Source: CAZYJR01 sp964647905
Lineage (GTDB): Bacteria; Desulfobacterota; DSM-4660; Desulfatiglandales; HGW-15
Length of the DNA stretch: 64,000 nucleotides
Direction: 5' to 3'
Assembly (NCBI GenBank): GCA_964647905.1
Contig: CAZYJR010000009.1
Span: 50,111 to 114,110 of the forward strand
Below are positions 1-9,098 of the stretch, piece after piece. Made by a program: the position numbers and the translations under genes. Under the pieces are notes generated by a model. The model saw nothing but the letters and a program-made list of their open reading frames with translations, made no database searches and was not told where the DNA came from. The first letter of the stretch is position 1; each line of letters opens with the position of its first letter.

Positions 1-94
1 TTACCGCCTCCTCCAGGGTCTGGATAAGGATTTCCCTGTCCAAGCCCTTCTCGCGGCTCACCTGGTCGATGACTCTCTGAAGATCCGAAATCAT
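1..94 (-). CDS. nusA: NusA, N-terminal fragment (runs off the window)
   Basis: Only the first 31 codons lie in the window. The peptide begins MISDLQRVIDQVSREKG and continues DREILIQTLEEAV, which matches the very conserved start of transcription factor NusA. NusA binds RNA polymerase and modulates pausing, termination and antitermination. It lies 47 bases downstream of rimP on the same strand, the usual rimP-nusA-infB order, and that context supports the call strongly despite the short fragment. Confidence 0.9.
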   Translation of the reverse strand, partial: MISDLQRVIDQVSREKGLDREILIQTLEEAV

Positions 95-141
95 GTTCGT
101 CTTACTCCCGAACTGGGTTTGACAATCCGAGGCCTGCGCCC

Positions 142-627
142 CTATCGCTCTCCCTGCTGGAATTCGTAAATCAGGTTGGCCTTTTTCACCTGATCAAAAG
201 GCAGGGAGACCTCGCCCCCGCCGTCCAGCTGGAGCGCTATTGCTCCGTCCTCCACACGCGCGAGCCTGCCGGTGAAATTCCGCCTCCCGTCCAAGGGGAG
301 GCTGGTGCGCACCTTGATCCTGGACCCGACCGCCCTGGCGAAATGCTCGGTCTTTGTCAGCGGCCGGTCCAGCCCCGGCGAAGATACCTCCAGTACGTAC
401 TCGTGCTCTATGATGTCCTCTACGTCTATCAGATCGCCGATCTCGCGGCTCACCCGGGCGCAGTCCTCTATGGTCACCCCGCCCGGCCGGTCAATAAAGA
501 GCATCAAGACCCATCTTCCCTGCCTCGAGAGGTACTCCGCATCCACCAGCTCGTAGCCAAGGTCCTCCAGCACGGGCTCCACCAGCTCACTGACTTCCCT
601 CGCTATGGTACCGGGTTCACGGGCCAT
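142..627 (-). CDS. rimP: Ribosome maturation factor RimP
   Basis: A 161-residue protein of normal RimP length, starting with ATG. The N-terminal half contains the family's conserved stretch around EYVLEVSSPGLDRPL (about residues 76-90) and the C-terminal half is a small beta-barrel region. RimP acts in the cytoplasm in 30S subunit maturation. It directly precedes nusA on the same strand, the typical operon. No alternative identity is likely. Confidence 0.95.
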   Translation of the reverse strand: MAREPGTIAREVSELVEPVLEDLGYELVDAEYLSRQGRWVLMLFIDRPGGVTIEDCARVSREIGDLIDVEDIIEHEYVLEVSSPGLDRPLTKTEHFARAVGSRIKVRTSLPLDGRRNFTGRLARVEDGAIALQLDGGGEVSLPFDQVKKANLIYEFQQGER

Positions 628-737
628 GGTCTCAGGATCGCTTAGCGCCTCGGTTTCGCCGGGCTCGATTCCCTTGTCTGCGGAGGCTCCCTCGCTCCGG
701 AGTCACTGTCTCGGGGAGGACGGGCCCGCAATAGAAA

Positions 738-759
738 AAGCGGGTGAAAGAACCCGCTT
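738..759 (-). terminator. Rho-independent terminator upstream of rimP
   Basis: On the minus strand an 8-bp perfect stem, AAGCGGGT/ACCCGCTT, with a 6-base loop is followed by a run of T (734-738 on the plus strand are A). It would stop leftward transcription arriving from the tRNA gene before it enters rimP. Confidence 0.7.
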
Positions 760-881
760 CCTCGTTGCAGACTCGAAGGTGGCTGGCACTATTGCGCCCG
801 TTAAACGCGGCGACAGGACAAACACTGTACCAAGTCCGCAATTTGAAGTAAACCCCCGGCCCCCGGCCGAGCGCAAACCTC

Positions 882-901
882 AAAAAGGGAATCAGGCCCT
901 T
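882..901 (-). terminator. Probable terminator of the tRNA-Gly gene
   Basis: Just downstream of the tRNA 3' end on the minus strand, a 5-bp stem AAGGG/CCCTT with a 7-base loop runs directly into a T-tract. The stem is short, so efficiency is uncertain. The stronger hairpin at 738-759 may act as backup. Confidence 0.45.
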
Positions 902-910
902 CGCACGTAA

Positions 911-986
911 TGGAGCGGGCAACGGGGCTCGAACCCGCGACCCCAAGCTTGGGAAGCTTGTGCTCTACCAGCTGAGCTATGCCCGC
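911..986 (-). tRNA. tRNA-Gly, anticodon CCC, with encoded CCA
   Basis: The minus strand folds into a full cloverleaf: acceptor stem GCGGGCA/TGCCCGC, D-arm GCTC/GAGC, anticodon stem CAAGC/GCTTG with loop TTCCCAA (anticodon CCC, reading GGG), and T-arm with TTCGAGC loop. The genomic sequence continues TCCA, so the CCA end is encoded. A strong promoter lies about 60 bases upstream. Confidence 0.95.
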
Positions 987-1048
987 CCGTTTCCCGCCCC
1001 TCGGGTTCGAGGGGCGGTCGCGCTCGCTCTGAATAATTGCAAAACGAT

Positions 1049-1076
1049 AGTATAGGAGTGAAAACACCGAAGTCAA
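1049..1076 (-). promoter_or_regulatory. Sigma-70 promoter for tRNA-Gly
   Basis: The minus strand reads TTGACT (1071-1076), a 16-base spacer, then TATACT (1049-1054), close to the housekeeping consensus and placed about 60 bases before the mature tRNA 5' end. Confidence 0.8.
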
Positions 1077-1092
1077 GACCTTTTGGAATTTC

Positions 1093-1121
1093 TTGACAGA
1101 TTCCCCCCGCTCCCCTAAAAT
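1093..1121 (+). promoter_or_regulatory. Sigma-70 promoter for corC-lnt-prfB
   Basis: TTGACA (1093-1098), a 17-base spacer and TAAAAT (1116-1121) form a near-consensus promoter. It lies about 70 bases before the corC start and diverges from the tRNA promoter, the two -35 boxes being 16 bases apart. Confidence 0.8.
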
Positions 1122-1190
1122 TCGTAATCCTGTGTCGCCCGACCCCGGGATGATAGGACCTCGAGACCGGAAAGAAGCAAGGGGGAGTAC

Positions 1191-2054
1191 TTGGAAGAGA
1201 GTCCTGGTCCCAGTCTGATCCAATTCATCAAGTCATTGCTGCGAAAGAAATCCAACCTCTCGGACCTGACCGAAGAGATCCACGAACTCATGGACGAGGG
1301 TCAGGCCAAGGGACTGATCAGTGATGAAGAGACCGACATGGTCTACGGCGTCCTGGACCTGAAGGAGACCACCGCGCACTCCATCATGGTCCCGCGCACC
1401 GAGATATCATCAGCCTCGGACGACGCCACTCTGGAGGAGATCATACGCCTGGTGACGGACTGCGGCCACACCCGAATACCCATCTATAAAGAGAGCATAG
1501 ACAACATCGTCGGGATCCTTCACGCAAAAGACATACTCAAGCTTTGGGGCCGCCCCCCGGAGTCCGAATTGCCCCGGTCCCTCCTCAGGACCCCTTATTT
1601 CGTGCCCGGCTACAAGAAGGTGAGCGAGATCCTCCGAGAGCTCAAGGAAAAGCAGACTCACCTGGCCATAGTGGCTGACGAATACGGCGGCACCGCCGGC
1701 ATCATCACCATTGAGGACATCCTGGAGGAGATTGTGGGCGAGATCATGGACGAGCACGACAACGACGAGGGGCTGATCAGCCAGGTGGACCAGGAAACCG
1801 TCATGGTGGACGCCAGGCTGGAGATAGAAAAGCTGGAGCGGCACCTGGGAGTGGAGCTCCCTAACGGCGACTTCGAGTCTGTGGGCGGCTTCATAATACA
1901 CCTCCTGGGCAAGATCCCGGAACAGGGCGAGCGCATCAGCTACGAAGACCTGGATATGACCATAGAGTCGGCAGACGAGCGCAAGATCTACAAGATCCGC
2001 ATAACCCGCCGCCGGCCTCCCGGCACCCCCCCGGAAGAAGGGCCCGGGGAATGA
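1191..2054 (+). CDS. corC: CorC/HlyC-type CBS-domain protein without membrane domain
   Basis: A 287-residue soluble protein with two CBS motifs (from about residue 68 with IMVPRTEI, and after about 130) followed by a CorC_HlyC/transporter-associated domain containing the typical DEYGGTAGIITIEDI stretch (about 163-177). Length matches bacterial CorC, linked to magnesium/cobalt efflux and cell-envelope integrity. The start is TTG, preceded by GGGGGAG only three bases upstream; no nearer ATG keeps the whole N-terminus. corC-lnt is a widespread gene pair, here followed by prfB. Confidence 0.88.
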   Translation: MEESPGPSLIQFIKSLLRKKSNLSDLTEEIHELMDEGQAKGLISDEETDMVYGVLDLKETTAHSIMVPRTEISSASDDATLEEIIRLVTDCGHTRIPIYKESIDNIVGILHAKDILKLWGRPPESELPRSLLRTPYFVPGYKKVSEILRELKEKQTHLAIVADEYGGTAGIITIEDILEEIVGEIMDEHDNDEGLISQVDQETVMVDARLEIEKLERHLGVELPNGDFESVGGFIIHLLGKIPEQGERISYEDLDMTIESADERKIYKIRITRRRPPGTPPEEGPGE

Positions 2055-2102
2055 GGCCACCTACCGGGCCGAATCGACTCTGTGGGGTAACCCCCGACCG
2101 TT

Positions 2103-3641
2103 ATGGACAATAAAAGGATTTCGGCGGCCGCCTCGAGCGGTCTCATGCTCACCGCCTCGTTCCCCCCAGGCTCCACCGCCTGGCTGGCCTGGATAGCCCT
2201 GGTGCCCCTGCTTTGGGCTTTGAGAGGACAGTCCCCGTCCGCCTGCTTCCGCCTCGGGCTCCTGACGGGCCTGTGCCACTTCCTGTCCCTGATATACTGG
2301 ATAGTTGTGGTCCTCCACTCTTACGGCGGCCTGAACCCGGTCCTGAGCGCGGCCGCCCTGGCAGCACTGGCGGTCTATCTATCACTATACATGGGGGCCT
2401 TCGCCTGGTGCTCCCACTGGATCCGGGGCTCCAGGTTCGCCATCTTTCTCACCGCCGCCGCCTGGGTGGCCCTCGAGTATGTCAGGGCCCACGCCCTCAC
2501 CGGGTTCCCCTGGTGCCTCCTGGGGCACAGCCAGTTCCAATACCACCGGCTGATCCAGGTGGCGGATCTGGCCGGAGTATACGCCTTGAGCTTCCTGGTT
2601 GCGGCCATAAACGCATCGGTCTTCTCCCTCTTATTCCAAGGGCGGAGGCGGCGCTCCCCATGGCCCTTTCTGGAGGCGGCCGCCTCGTCCGCGCTCCTGA
2701 TTTCGGCCGTTTTCTACGGGGGACTGCGCCTCTCAGGCGAACCGGTCCGGCCCGGCCCGGGTGCCCGGGTGCGCGCAGCAGTGGTCCAGGGAAATATCGA
2801 CCAATCCGTGAAGTGGGACACCGAGTTCCAGGCCGCAACCATGGAGACCTACGCCCGGCTGACACGGCAGGCGGCCCGGGCCCGGCCTGACCTGATCGTC
2901 TGGCCGGAGACCGCGGTCCCCTTTTTCTTCCAAGACCCCTCTGACCTGGAACAAAGGGTGCGTTCACTGCCCGGGGAGACCGGCTCGCACCTCCTCTTCG
3001 GGGGTCCGGCGTACTCCCGCACGGGCGAAGGCGTAAGCTACTATAACCGGGCCTATCTCCTGTCCCCGCGAGGCGAGGTAATTGACCGCTACGACAAGGT
3101 ACACCTGGTCCCGTTCGGGGAGTACGTGCCGCTCAAGCGCTTCCTCCCCTTTGTAAACCGCCTGGTTGCCTCGGCCGGCGATTTCATACCGGGCCGCGAC
3201 CCCGGCCCTCTTCAGGGCGTCCAGTGGTCCCCGGGGGTCCTCATATGCTTCGAGGCCATCTTCCGTGAGCCTGCGCGCATCCAGGCACTGCAAGGGGCTC
3301 GGATGCTTGTCAATATCACCAACGACGCCTGGTTCGGCCGGACCAGCGCCCCTTTCCAGCACCTGGCCATGAGCGTCTTCCGCTCGGTGGAGACCGGGCT
3401 TCCCATGGTCCGCGCCGCCAACACCGGCATAAGCGCGTTCGTGGACTCCAGGGGGCGAATCACCCGGGCGGGCCCGCTCTTCAGGGAGGCCGTCCTGGTC
3501 GGGGACATCGACGCCGTCGGGGGGCCTCGGACCCTTTACACCCGGTTCGGGGACGTGCTTGTGTTGTTTCTCTTTTTCATGTTATTCTTAAGGTTTCTCT
3601 CGATTGGGAGGCAAAAATTCTTTCCGCAATTCGGAGGTTGA
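2103..3641 (+). CDS. lnt: Apolipoprotein N-acyltransferase
   Basis: A 512-residue protein with a hydrophobic N-terminal half of several membrane segments (about 1-200) followed by a nitrilase-like catalytic domain. Visible motifs are WPETAVPF (catalytic Glu), DKVHLVPFGEYVPL (catalytic Lys region) and VLICFEAIF (catalytic Cys), plus a C-terminal membrane helix. Lnt acylates the N-terminal Cys of periplasmic lipoproteins, allowing their export to the outer membrane. Its stop codon overlaps the ribosome binding site of prfB, so the two genes are co-transcribed. Confidence 0.95.
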   Translation: MDNKRISAAASSGLMLTASFPPGSTAWLAWIALVPLLWALRGQSPSACFRLGLLTGLCHFLSLIYWIVVVLHSYGGLNPVLSAAALAALAVYLSLYMGAFAWCSHWIRGSRFAIFLTAAAWVALEYVRAHALTGFPWCLLGHSQFQYHRLIQVADLAGVYALSFLVAAINASVFSLLFQGRRRRSPWPFLEAAASSALLISAVFYGGLRLSGEPVRPGPGARVRAAVVQGNIDQSVKWDTEFQAATMETYARLTRQAARARPDLIVWPETAVPFFFQDPSDLEQRVRSLPGETGSHLLFGGPAYSRTGEGVSYYNRAYLLSPRGEVIDRYDKVHLVPFGEYVPLKRFLPFVNRLVASAGDFIPGRDPGPLQGVQWSPGVLICFEAIFREPARIQALQGARMLVNITNDAWFGRTSAPFQHLAMSVFRSVETGLPMVRAANTGISAFVDSRGRITRAGPLFREAVLVGDIDAVGGPRTLYTRFGDVLVLFLFFMLFLRFLSIGRQKFFPQFGG

Positions 3642-3643
3642 TT

Positions 3644-4742
3644 ATGTACAGCGAAGTATTGAGTCAGATAGATACCATAGAGGACCAACTACAAGCCATT
3701 CGAGGTCATCTTTGACCTGGACAATCAGGAGAAGGACCTGGAGAAGCTGGACGCCTTGATGTCCAGGGCGGACTTCTGGCAGCAGGACCAGGACGAGATA
3801 TCACGCCTGAGCCAGCAGCGCGCCTTGATCAAGGAAAACGTGGATCAGTGGAGCAGATACCGAAAGGAGGTGGAAGAGGCCAGGATCATGGCCGAAATGG
3901 CCCAGGAGGAGGAAGACGAGCCCACGCTCAAGGAAGTGGAGCGGGACGTGGCCCGGATCCGAAAGGAAGTGGAGGCGTTGGACCTCCAGACGCTCCTGGG
4001 AGAAGAGGACGACCGGAGAAACGCCATCTTGTCGATAAACGCCGGCGCAGGCGGGACCGAGGCCCAGGACTGGGCTGAGATGCTCCTGCGTATGTATCTG
4101 CGCTGGTGCGAGAGGCGCGGCTACGAGGTGCAGTCCCTGGACCACCAATTGGGTGAAGAGGCCGGGATCAAGAGCGCAACCATAACCGTGACCGGGCCCC
4201 ATGCCTATGGGTACTTGAAGTCTGAGCACGGGATCCACCGCATGGTCCGTGTCTCGCCCTTTGACGCCACCGGCCGCCGGCACACCAGCTTTGCATCCGT
4301 ATCCGTGGTGCCGGAGGTGGACACTGACATCCACGTGGAGATCCAGGAAAAGGACCTCAGGATCGACACCTACAGGGCGAGCGGCCCGGGGGGTCAGCAT
4401 GTCAACAAGACAAGCTCGGCCATCAGGATAACCCACCTTCCCACGGGTATCGTGGTCCAGTGCCAGAACGAGAAATCCCAGCACAGGAACAAGGAGATGG
4501 CCCTGAAGGTACTCCAGGCCAGGCTCTATGAGATGGAAAAGAGGAAGCGGGAAGAGAAGAAGCAGGAGATGCACGACACCCAGATGGACATAGCCTGGGG
4601 CAGCCAGATACGCTCCTATGTGTTCAACCCCTACCGGGTGGTCAAGGACCACCGCACCAACGTGGAGGTGGGCAACCTGGAGGCGGTCATGGGCGGGGAT
4701 ATCGACCCCTTCATAGACGCCTACCTGAGACTGAGGCGCTGA
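3644..4742 (+). CDS. prfB: Peptide chain release factor 2 (programmed +1 frameshift)
   Basis: The gene starts at ATG 3644 behind GGAGG, reads 23 codons to CTT TGA (3710-3715), and continues in the +1 frame from GAC at 3714, giving 365 residues, the usual RF2 length. The second frame carries the family signatures: SPF (in VRVSPFDATGRR) for stop-codon recognition and GGQ (in SGPGGQHVNKTSS) for peptide release. RF2 terminates at UGA and UAA. The in-frame UGA makes synthesis autoregulatory: low RF2 favours the shift. It overlaps the preceding operon and ends 10 bases from the convergent amidase gene. Confidence 0.96.
3702..3716 (+). other. RF2 +1 recoding site
   Basis: A GAGG internal Shine-Dalgarno-like element is followed three bases later by CTT TGA C, the same layout as in the well-studied E. 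coli prfB site. The ribosome slips from CUU onto UUU and resumes at GAC. The zero-frame stop is at 3713-3715. Confidence 0.93.
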
Positions 4743-4752
4743 GAATCGCCCC

Positions 4753-6468
4753 TCAGCCCCCGCCGGTGGACACCAGGTCAATGCTCTTGATATAGGAGGC
4801 CATGCCGGCGGTTATGCCGTCGGCCAAGGCCTCCAGGTACTTCTTTTCCAGGAGGCGTTTCCTCTCTGAGGGGTTGGTAATGAAGCCCATCTCCACCAGC
4901 ACGGCCGGCATCTCGGCCCCGATCAAGACGTAAAAGGGCGCCTGCTTGACGCCCAGGCTCTTCACGCCCGAGTATTTCTCTCCGACCTTCCTTACCATCC
5001 CCTTCTGGATCTCGTGGGCCAGCTTGTTGGACTCGCTGATCTTGGTGTTGAGCATCAGGTCGTTCAGGATGGTCTGGAGATCGCTGATGTTCTTCTCTGA
5101 GGTCGAGTTTTCCCTCGCGGCCACCAGTACGGCCCGCTCGTCGGTCGCCATGTTCAGGAAATAGGTCTCTATCCCTTGGATGCTTGCCTGGCGGTGGGCG
5201 TTGATGTGAAGGGATACGAAAAGGTCTCCCTTCTTCATGTTGGCGAACGCAGTTCTCCTCTCCAGCGGCAGGAACACGTCGTCCACCCGGGTCAGGATCG
5301 CCTCGCACCCCAAGTCCTTCTCCACCTTGAGGGCCAGCGCCTTCGCCAGCTCCAGGACGATGTCCTTCTCCTTTATGCCCCCGGCGAACACGCACCCCGG
5401 GTCCTTGCCCCCGTGCCCCGGGTCTATGACTATCCTCTTTACGCTCAAGCCCAACTGCCGGGCCAGGGATATCTCCTTCCCCGGCTGGGGCACCCTTCGA
5501 ATCCCTTTCCTAGCCTTCTTCTTGAGCTCCTCTATCTTGGCCTTTTCCTCTTCATCCTTGGTCCCCTGCACATCCACCACTATCCTGAAGGGGTCGTGCA
5601 GGGGAAAAATCTTGTAGCCCTGGATGCTCTCGATATCCAGTACCACCCTGACCGTATCACGGGTGTGCTGCGCCGCCCTGGCCCTGCGGAGCAGCCCGTC
5701 CTGGATGGGGATGGAGCTCTCAATGTTTGCCGCGTAAGAGTCCTTGAGATCCACGTACAGGCGCTCGGGCTTCTTCAGCTTGGGGTCCTGCTTCAGCAGG
5801 TGGGACTCGAACTTTACAGGGCGCTCCATGTCTATGACCACCCGTGTGTAGCTCGGCGTCGACCAATGGCGGATGTTCTTCACCCTGACCAGCCCCCCTT
5901 CCCCTTCCTCGGGCTTCTCGGCCTCCCTTTCCGCCTCCTTCTTGCTCAAGACCAGGGCGAGCTCGTCCATCATGGCCTTGGCCTTAGGCCTCATGTCCCC
6001 GGACGGGAACTTAATGTCCACCTTGAGGAACTCAACGTAAGCCTGTGTGGGGTTTTCCTTTTCTCGATAATAGATCTCCCCTATCCGGAACTGGGCGTCG
6101 TCGGCCAGCCGGTGTTTGGGGTAGTCCTCGGCCACCTGCTTGAAAAGGGCCACCGCGTCTTCCAAGTCGGCCTCGCGGCCCGAGTAGCGGTACAGCTTGG
6201 TGTACATACGGCCTGCAAAATAAAGGGCCCATGCCGCCTCGTCGCTTCCCGGGTGGCGCTCCTGGATCTCCAGGTAGCGCTTGATACACTTCATCCAGTT
6301 GTGGCGGTACTTCATCCGCGAGTTGGATTTGTATAGGCTCCGCCGGCACTGGTTGGCCTGTTCCAGGGCCTCGGCCCCGCTCGAGGCCGGCGCCCGGCCT
6401 TGGGGTGCGGCCAACTGGGCGAGGGAGAGGGCCATTAGGCAGGCCATTAGGAGGATCGGTCTCTTCAT
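4753..6468 (-). CDS. N-acetylmuramoyl-L-alanine amidase with AMIN domain
   Basis: A 571-residue secreted protein starting at ATG 6468, where a hydrophobic signal peptide begins (MKRPILLMACLMALSLAQL). The order is TPR-like helices (about 30-170), AMIN domain (about 190-310) and Amidase_3 domain (about 345-565). Zinc and catalytic motifs are visible: DPGHGG (near 348), SLHINAH (near 420) and VLVEMGF (near 525). It hydrolyses the amide between MurNAc and the stem peptide in the periplasm, probably in septal splitting, as AmiC does. The start overlaps the mutS stop as ATGA, implying translational coupling. The TPR extension is extra compared with E. coli AmiC. Confidence 0.9.
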   Translation of the reverse strand: MKRPILLMACLMALSLAQLAAPQGRAPASSGAEALEQANQCRRSLYKSNSRMKYRHNWMKCIKRYLEIQERHPGSDEAAWALYFAGRMYTKLYRYSGREADLEDAVALFKQVAEDYPKHRLADDAQFRIGEIYYREKENPTQAYVEFLKVDIKFPSGDMRPKAKAMMDELALVLSKKEAEREAEKPEEGEGGLVRVKNIRHWSTPSYTRVVIDMERPVKFESHLLKQDPKLKKPERLYVDLKDSYAANIESSIPIQDGLLRRARAAQHTRDTVRVVLDIESIQGYKIFPLHDPFRIVVDVQGTKDEEEKAKIEELKKKARKGIRRVPQPGKEISLARQLGLSVKRIVIDPGHGGKDPGCVFAGGIKEKDIVLELAKALALKVEKDLGCEAILTRVDDVFLPLERRTAFANMKKGDLFVSLHINAHRQASIQGIETYFLNMATDERAVLVAARENSTSEKNISDLQTILNDLMLNTKISESNKLAHEIQKGMVRKVGEKYSGVKSLGVKQAPFYVLIGAEMPAVLVEMGFITNPSERKRLLEKKYLEALADGITAGMASYIKSIDLVSTGGG

Positions 6469-9098
6469 GACTCGGGCCGGTATTCCGCGGGCTCGGGTTC
6501 GCGGTTTACATAGCCCTTGAGGCGGCTCAGGACCTGGAGCGCCTCCAGGGGCGTGGTGTTGTCTATATCCAGTTCCCTTATCCATTTCCTGAGGCGCTCG
6601 TCATCGCCTGCGAATAGGCTCAACTGGAGCGGGTCGCGGCCCGCGGCCCCGCTCCTCCGGGCCCGCCTTGATCCGCCCGCCTGGTTCATGGCCCTCCTCT
6701 CCAGGCCAGCCAGGATCTCCTTTGCCCGCTCTATCACCTCCTCGGGGATACCCGCCAGCCTGGCGACCTGAATGCCGTAGCTCTTGCTCGCCCCGCCCCG
6801 GACCAGCTTTCGCAGGAAGATGATCTTGTCCTTCCATTCCTTCACCGCTATGTTGAAGTTCTTCGCCCTCGGCTTGGTGTTCAAGAGCTCGGTAAGCTCG
6901 TGGTAGTGGGTGGCGAAAAGGGTCCTGACACCCCTGCCCTGCCTGTCGTGGAGGGCCTCGGCGACCGCCCAGGCTATGCTGATCCCATCATAGGTGCTGG
7001 TCCCCCGGCCGATCTCGTCCAGTATGACCAGGCTCCTGGAGGTAGCGTGCCGCAGGATGTTGGCGGTCTCGCTCATCTCCACCATGAAAGTGCTCCTGCC
7101 CCTGGCGAGGTCGTCCGATGCGCCGATCCTGGTGAATATCCTGTCGACCAGTCCCACCGAGGCCTTCGCCGCCGGCACGAAGCTCCCCATCTGGGCCATG
7201 AGCACGGTCAGTGCGGTCTGCCTGAGGACTGTGGATTTCCCCGCCATATTGGGGCCGGTGATGATCAGTAGCTGCTGCTCCCTGGCGTCCAGCCTTATGT
7301 CGTTGGGAACGAAGTCCTCGTCCCTCACGGTCTCCTCTATCACCGGGTGCCTGCCGTCCTCGATCTCCACAGCGTCTCCCTCGTCGACCTCCGGCCTTAC
7401 ATAGCCCTTGTCCTCGGCCGTCTCGGCCAGGCTCCCCAGTACGTCCAAAACACCCACCGCCTCGGCGGTCTTCTTGATCCTGGCGCACTCCGCGGCCACC
7501 GTCATTCTGAGGGATTCGAATATCTCGAGCTCCAGGGCGGCGCGCCTCTCCTCCGCGCCCAGGACCTTTTCCTCGTACCTCTTGAGCTCCTCGGTGATGA
7601 ACCGCTCCCCGCCCACGAGGGTCTGCTTCCTGATGTAGTCCGCCGGGACCCGGTCGAGATTCGCCCTGGAGACCTCGATATAATAGCCGAAGACCTTGTT
7701 GAAGCCCACCTTGAGGCTCCCGATCCCGGTCCTTTCCTGCTCCTTGGAGGCGAGATCCGCTATCCAGCCCTTGCCGTCCCTGGTAATACTGATCAGCTCG
7801 TCCAGCTCCCGGTGGTACCCCTCCCTGATGATCCCGCCTTCCTTGAGCCCCACCGGAGGCTCGTCACGCACCGCCCGGTCCACCAGGTCGGCCACGTCCT
7901 CGAGGAGATCCAGGCCCGAAGCCAGCTCGGCCAGGAGCTCGCTGTTCGTCCCCTCCAGGGCCGATAGGACGGCCGGGAGCCTTCTCAGGGATTCCTTGAG
8001 CGAGACCAGGTCTCTGGCGTTGGCGCGGCCGAGGGCGATCCTGCCGTTCAACCGCTCCAGGTCGTATACGCCCCTGAGTTCGTCACGCACCGCCTCCCTT
8101 AGGCGGCGGTCCTCCTTGAAGATCTCCACCGCTGCGTGGCGCTTCCTGATGGCGGTCAGGTCCAGAAGGGGGTACCCGATCCATCTCCTCAAGAGCCTGC
8201 CCCCCATCGGGGTCAGGGTCCTGTCCAGGACGTGGAACAGGGTCCCCTTGGCGGCATCCCGCCTCATGGTCCTGAAGAGCTCCAGGTTGCGCGCCGTGGT
8301 CTCGTCCAGGAACATGAAGTTCCCCAGCCTGTAGGTGACAAGGTCCTTTACGTGCCCCGGGCCTGTCTTCTGAGTCTCTTTCAGGTAATGGACCACCGCC
8401 CCTGCCGCAGCAACCCCTTGGGGCATGCCGTCGCACCCGAAACCGGCCAGGGACTGGACCCCCAACTGCTGCTCCAGGGTCCGGGCGGCCCTGCTCCTGT
8501 CAAATTCCTCGCCCGAGAGGACCTCCAGGCGGTACGGAGCGAGCTCAGGGGCTCCCAAGACCCTGTCTCCTTCAGGGACAAGGACCTCGGCCGGGGCTAT
8601 CCGCTCCAGCTCGCCCAGGGCCTCGTCCCTGTCCCCGGTCTCGGTCATCCGGAACTCGCCGGTGGATAGATCCATGTGCGCCAGTCCGTAGGAATCGTCT
8701 CGAGAGGCCAGAGCGGCCAAGAAGACGTTCTCAGGCCCTTCCACCTCCCCGTCCTCGGTGACCGAGCCCGGGGTCACCACCCTGATCACCTCGCGCTTCA
8801 CTATACCCTTGGCCGATCCTGGGTCCTCCACCTGCTCGCAGATGGCTACCTTGCGGCCTTCCCCCACCAGCTTTCCCACGTAGGACTGGGCCGAGTGATA
8901 AGGAACCCCGCACATGGGGACCTTCTCGCCCTGGTGCACCCCGCGGGAGGTCAGGGTGATCCCCAGTATCCTGGAGGCCTCCACCGCGTCCTCGAAGAAC
9001 ATCTCGTAGAAGTCCCCCATTCGAAAAAAAAGAATGGCATCAGGGTGGCGCGCCTTGATGCCCAAATACTGCTCGAGCATTGGTGTGGCCTGGGTCAT
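6465..9098 (-). CDS. mutS: DNA mismatch repair protein MutS
   Basis: An 877-residue protein of normal MutS length. The N-terminal mismatch-binding domain has GDFYEMF (Phe-x-Glu, near residue 28), followed by core, clamp and ABC-type ATPase domains with Walker A GPNMAGKST (near 618), an ST-rich D-loop region and DEIGRGTSTYDG. MutS recognises mispairs and recruits MutL. I chose ATG 9098, which overlaps the lapB stop as ATGA; a longer frame upstream has no family similarity. It ends in an ATGA overlap with the amidase. Confidence 0.96.
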   Translation of the reverse strand: MTQATPMLEQYLGIKARHPDAILFFRMGDFYEMFFEDAVEASRILGITLTSRGVHQGEKVPMCGVPYHSAQSYVGKLVGEGRKVAICEQVEDPGSAKGIVKREVIRVVTPGSVTEDGEVEGPENVFLAALASRDDSYGLAHMDLSTGEFRMTETGDRDEALGELERIAPAEVLVPEGDRVLGAPELAPYRLEVLSGEEFDRSRAARTLEQQLGVQSLAGFGCDGMPQGVAAAGAVVHYLKETQKTGPGHVKDLVTYRLGNFMFLDETTARNLELFRTMRRDAAKGTLFHVLDRTLTPMGGRLLRRWIGYPLLDLTAIRKRHAAVEIFKEDRRLREAVRDELRGVYDLERLNGRIALGRANARDLVSLKESLRRLPAVLSALEGTNSELLAELASGLDLLEDVADLVDRAVRDEPPVGLKEGGIIREGYHRELDELISITRDGKGWIADLASKEQERTGIGSLKVGFNKVFGYYIEVSRANLDRVPADYIRKQTLVGGERFITEELKRYEEKVLGAEERRAALELEIFESLRMTVAAECARIKKTAEAVGVLDVLGSLAETAEDKGYVRPEVDEGDAVEIEDGRHPVIEETVRDEDFVPNDIRLDAREQQLLIITGPNMAGKSTVLRQTALTVLMAQMGSFVPAAKASVGLVDRIFTRIGASDDLARGRSTFMVEMSETANILRHATSRSLVILDEIGRGTSTYDGISIAWAVAEALHDRQGRGVRTLFATHYHELTELLNTKPRAKNFNIAVKEWKDKIIFLRKLVRGGASKSYGIQVARLAGIPEEVIERAKEILAGLERRAMNQAGGSRRARRSGAAGRDPLQLSLFAGDDERLRKWIRELDIDNTTPLEALQVLSRLKGYVNREPEPAEYRPES

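Noticed and set aside
4731..4756. Bidirectional terminator between prfB and the amidase gene
   Set aside because: Only six bases pair continuously and no T-run is present on either side.
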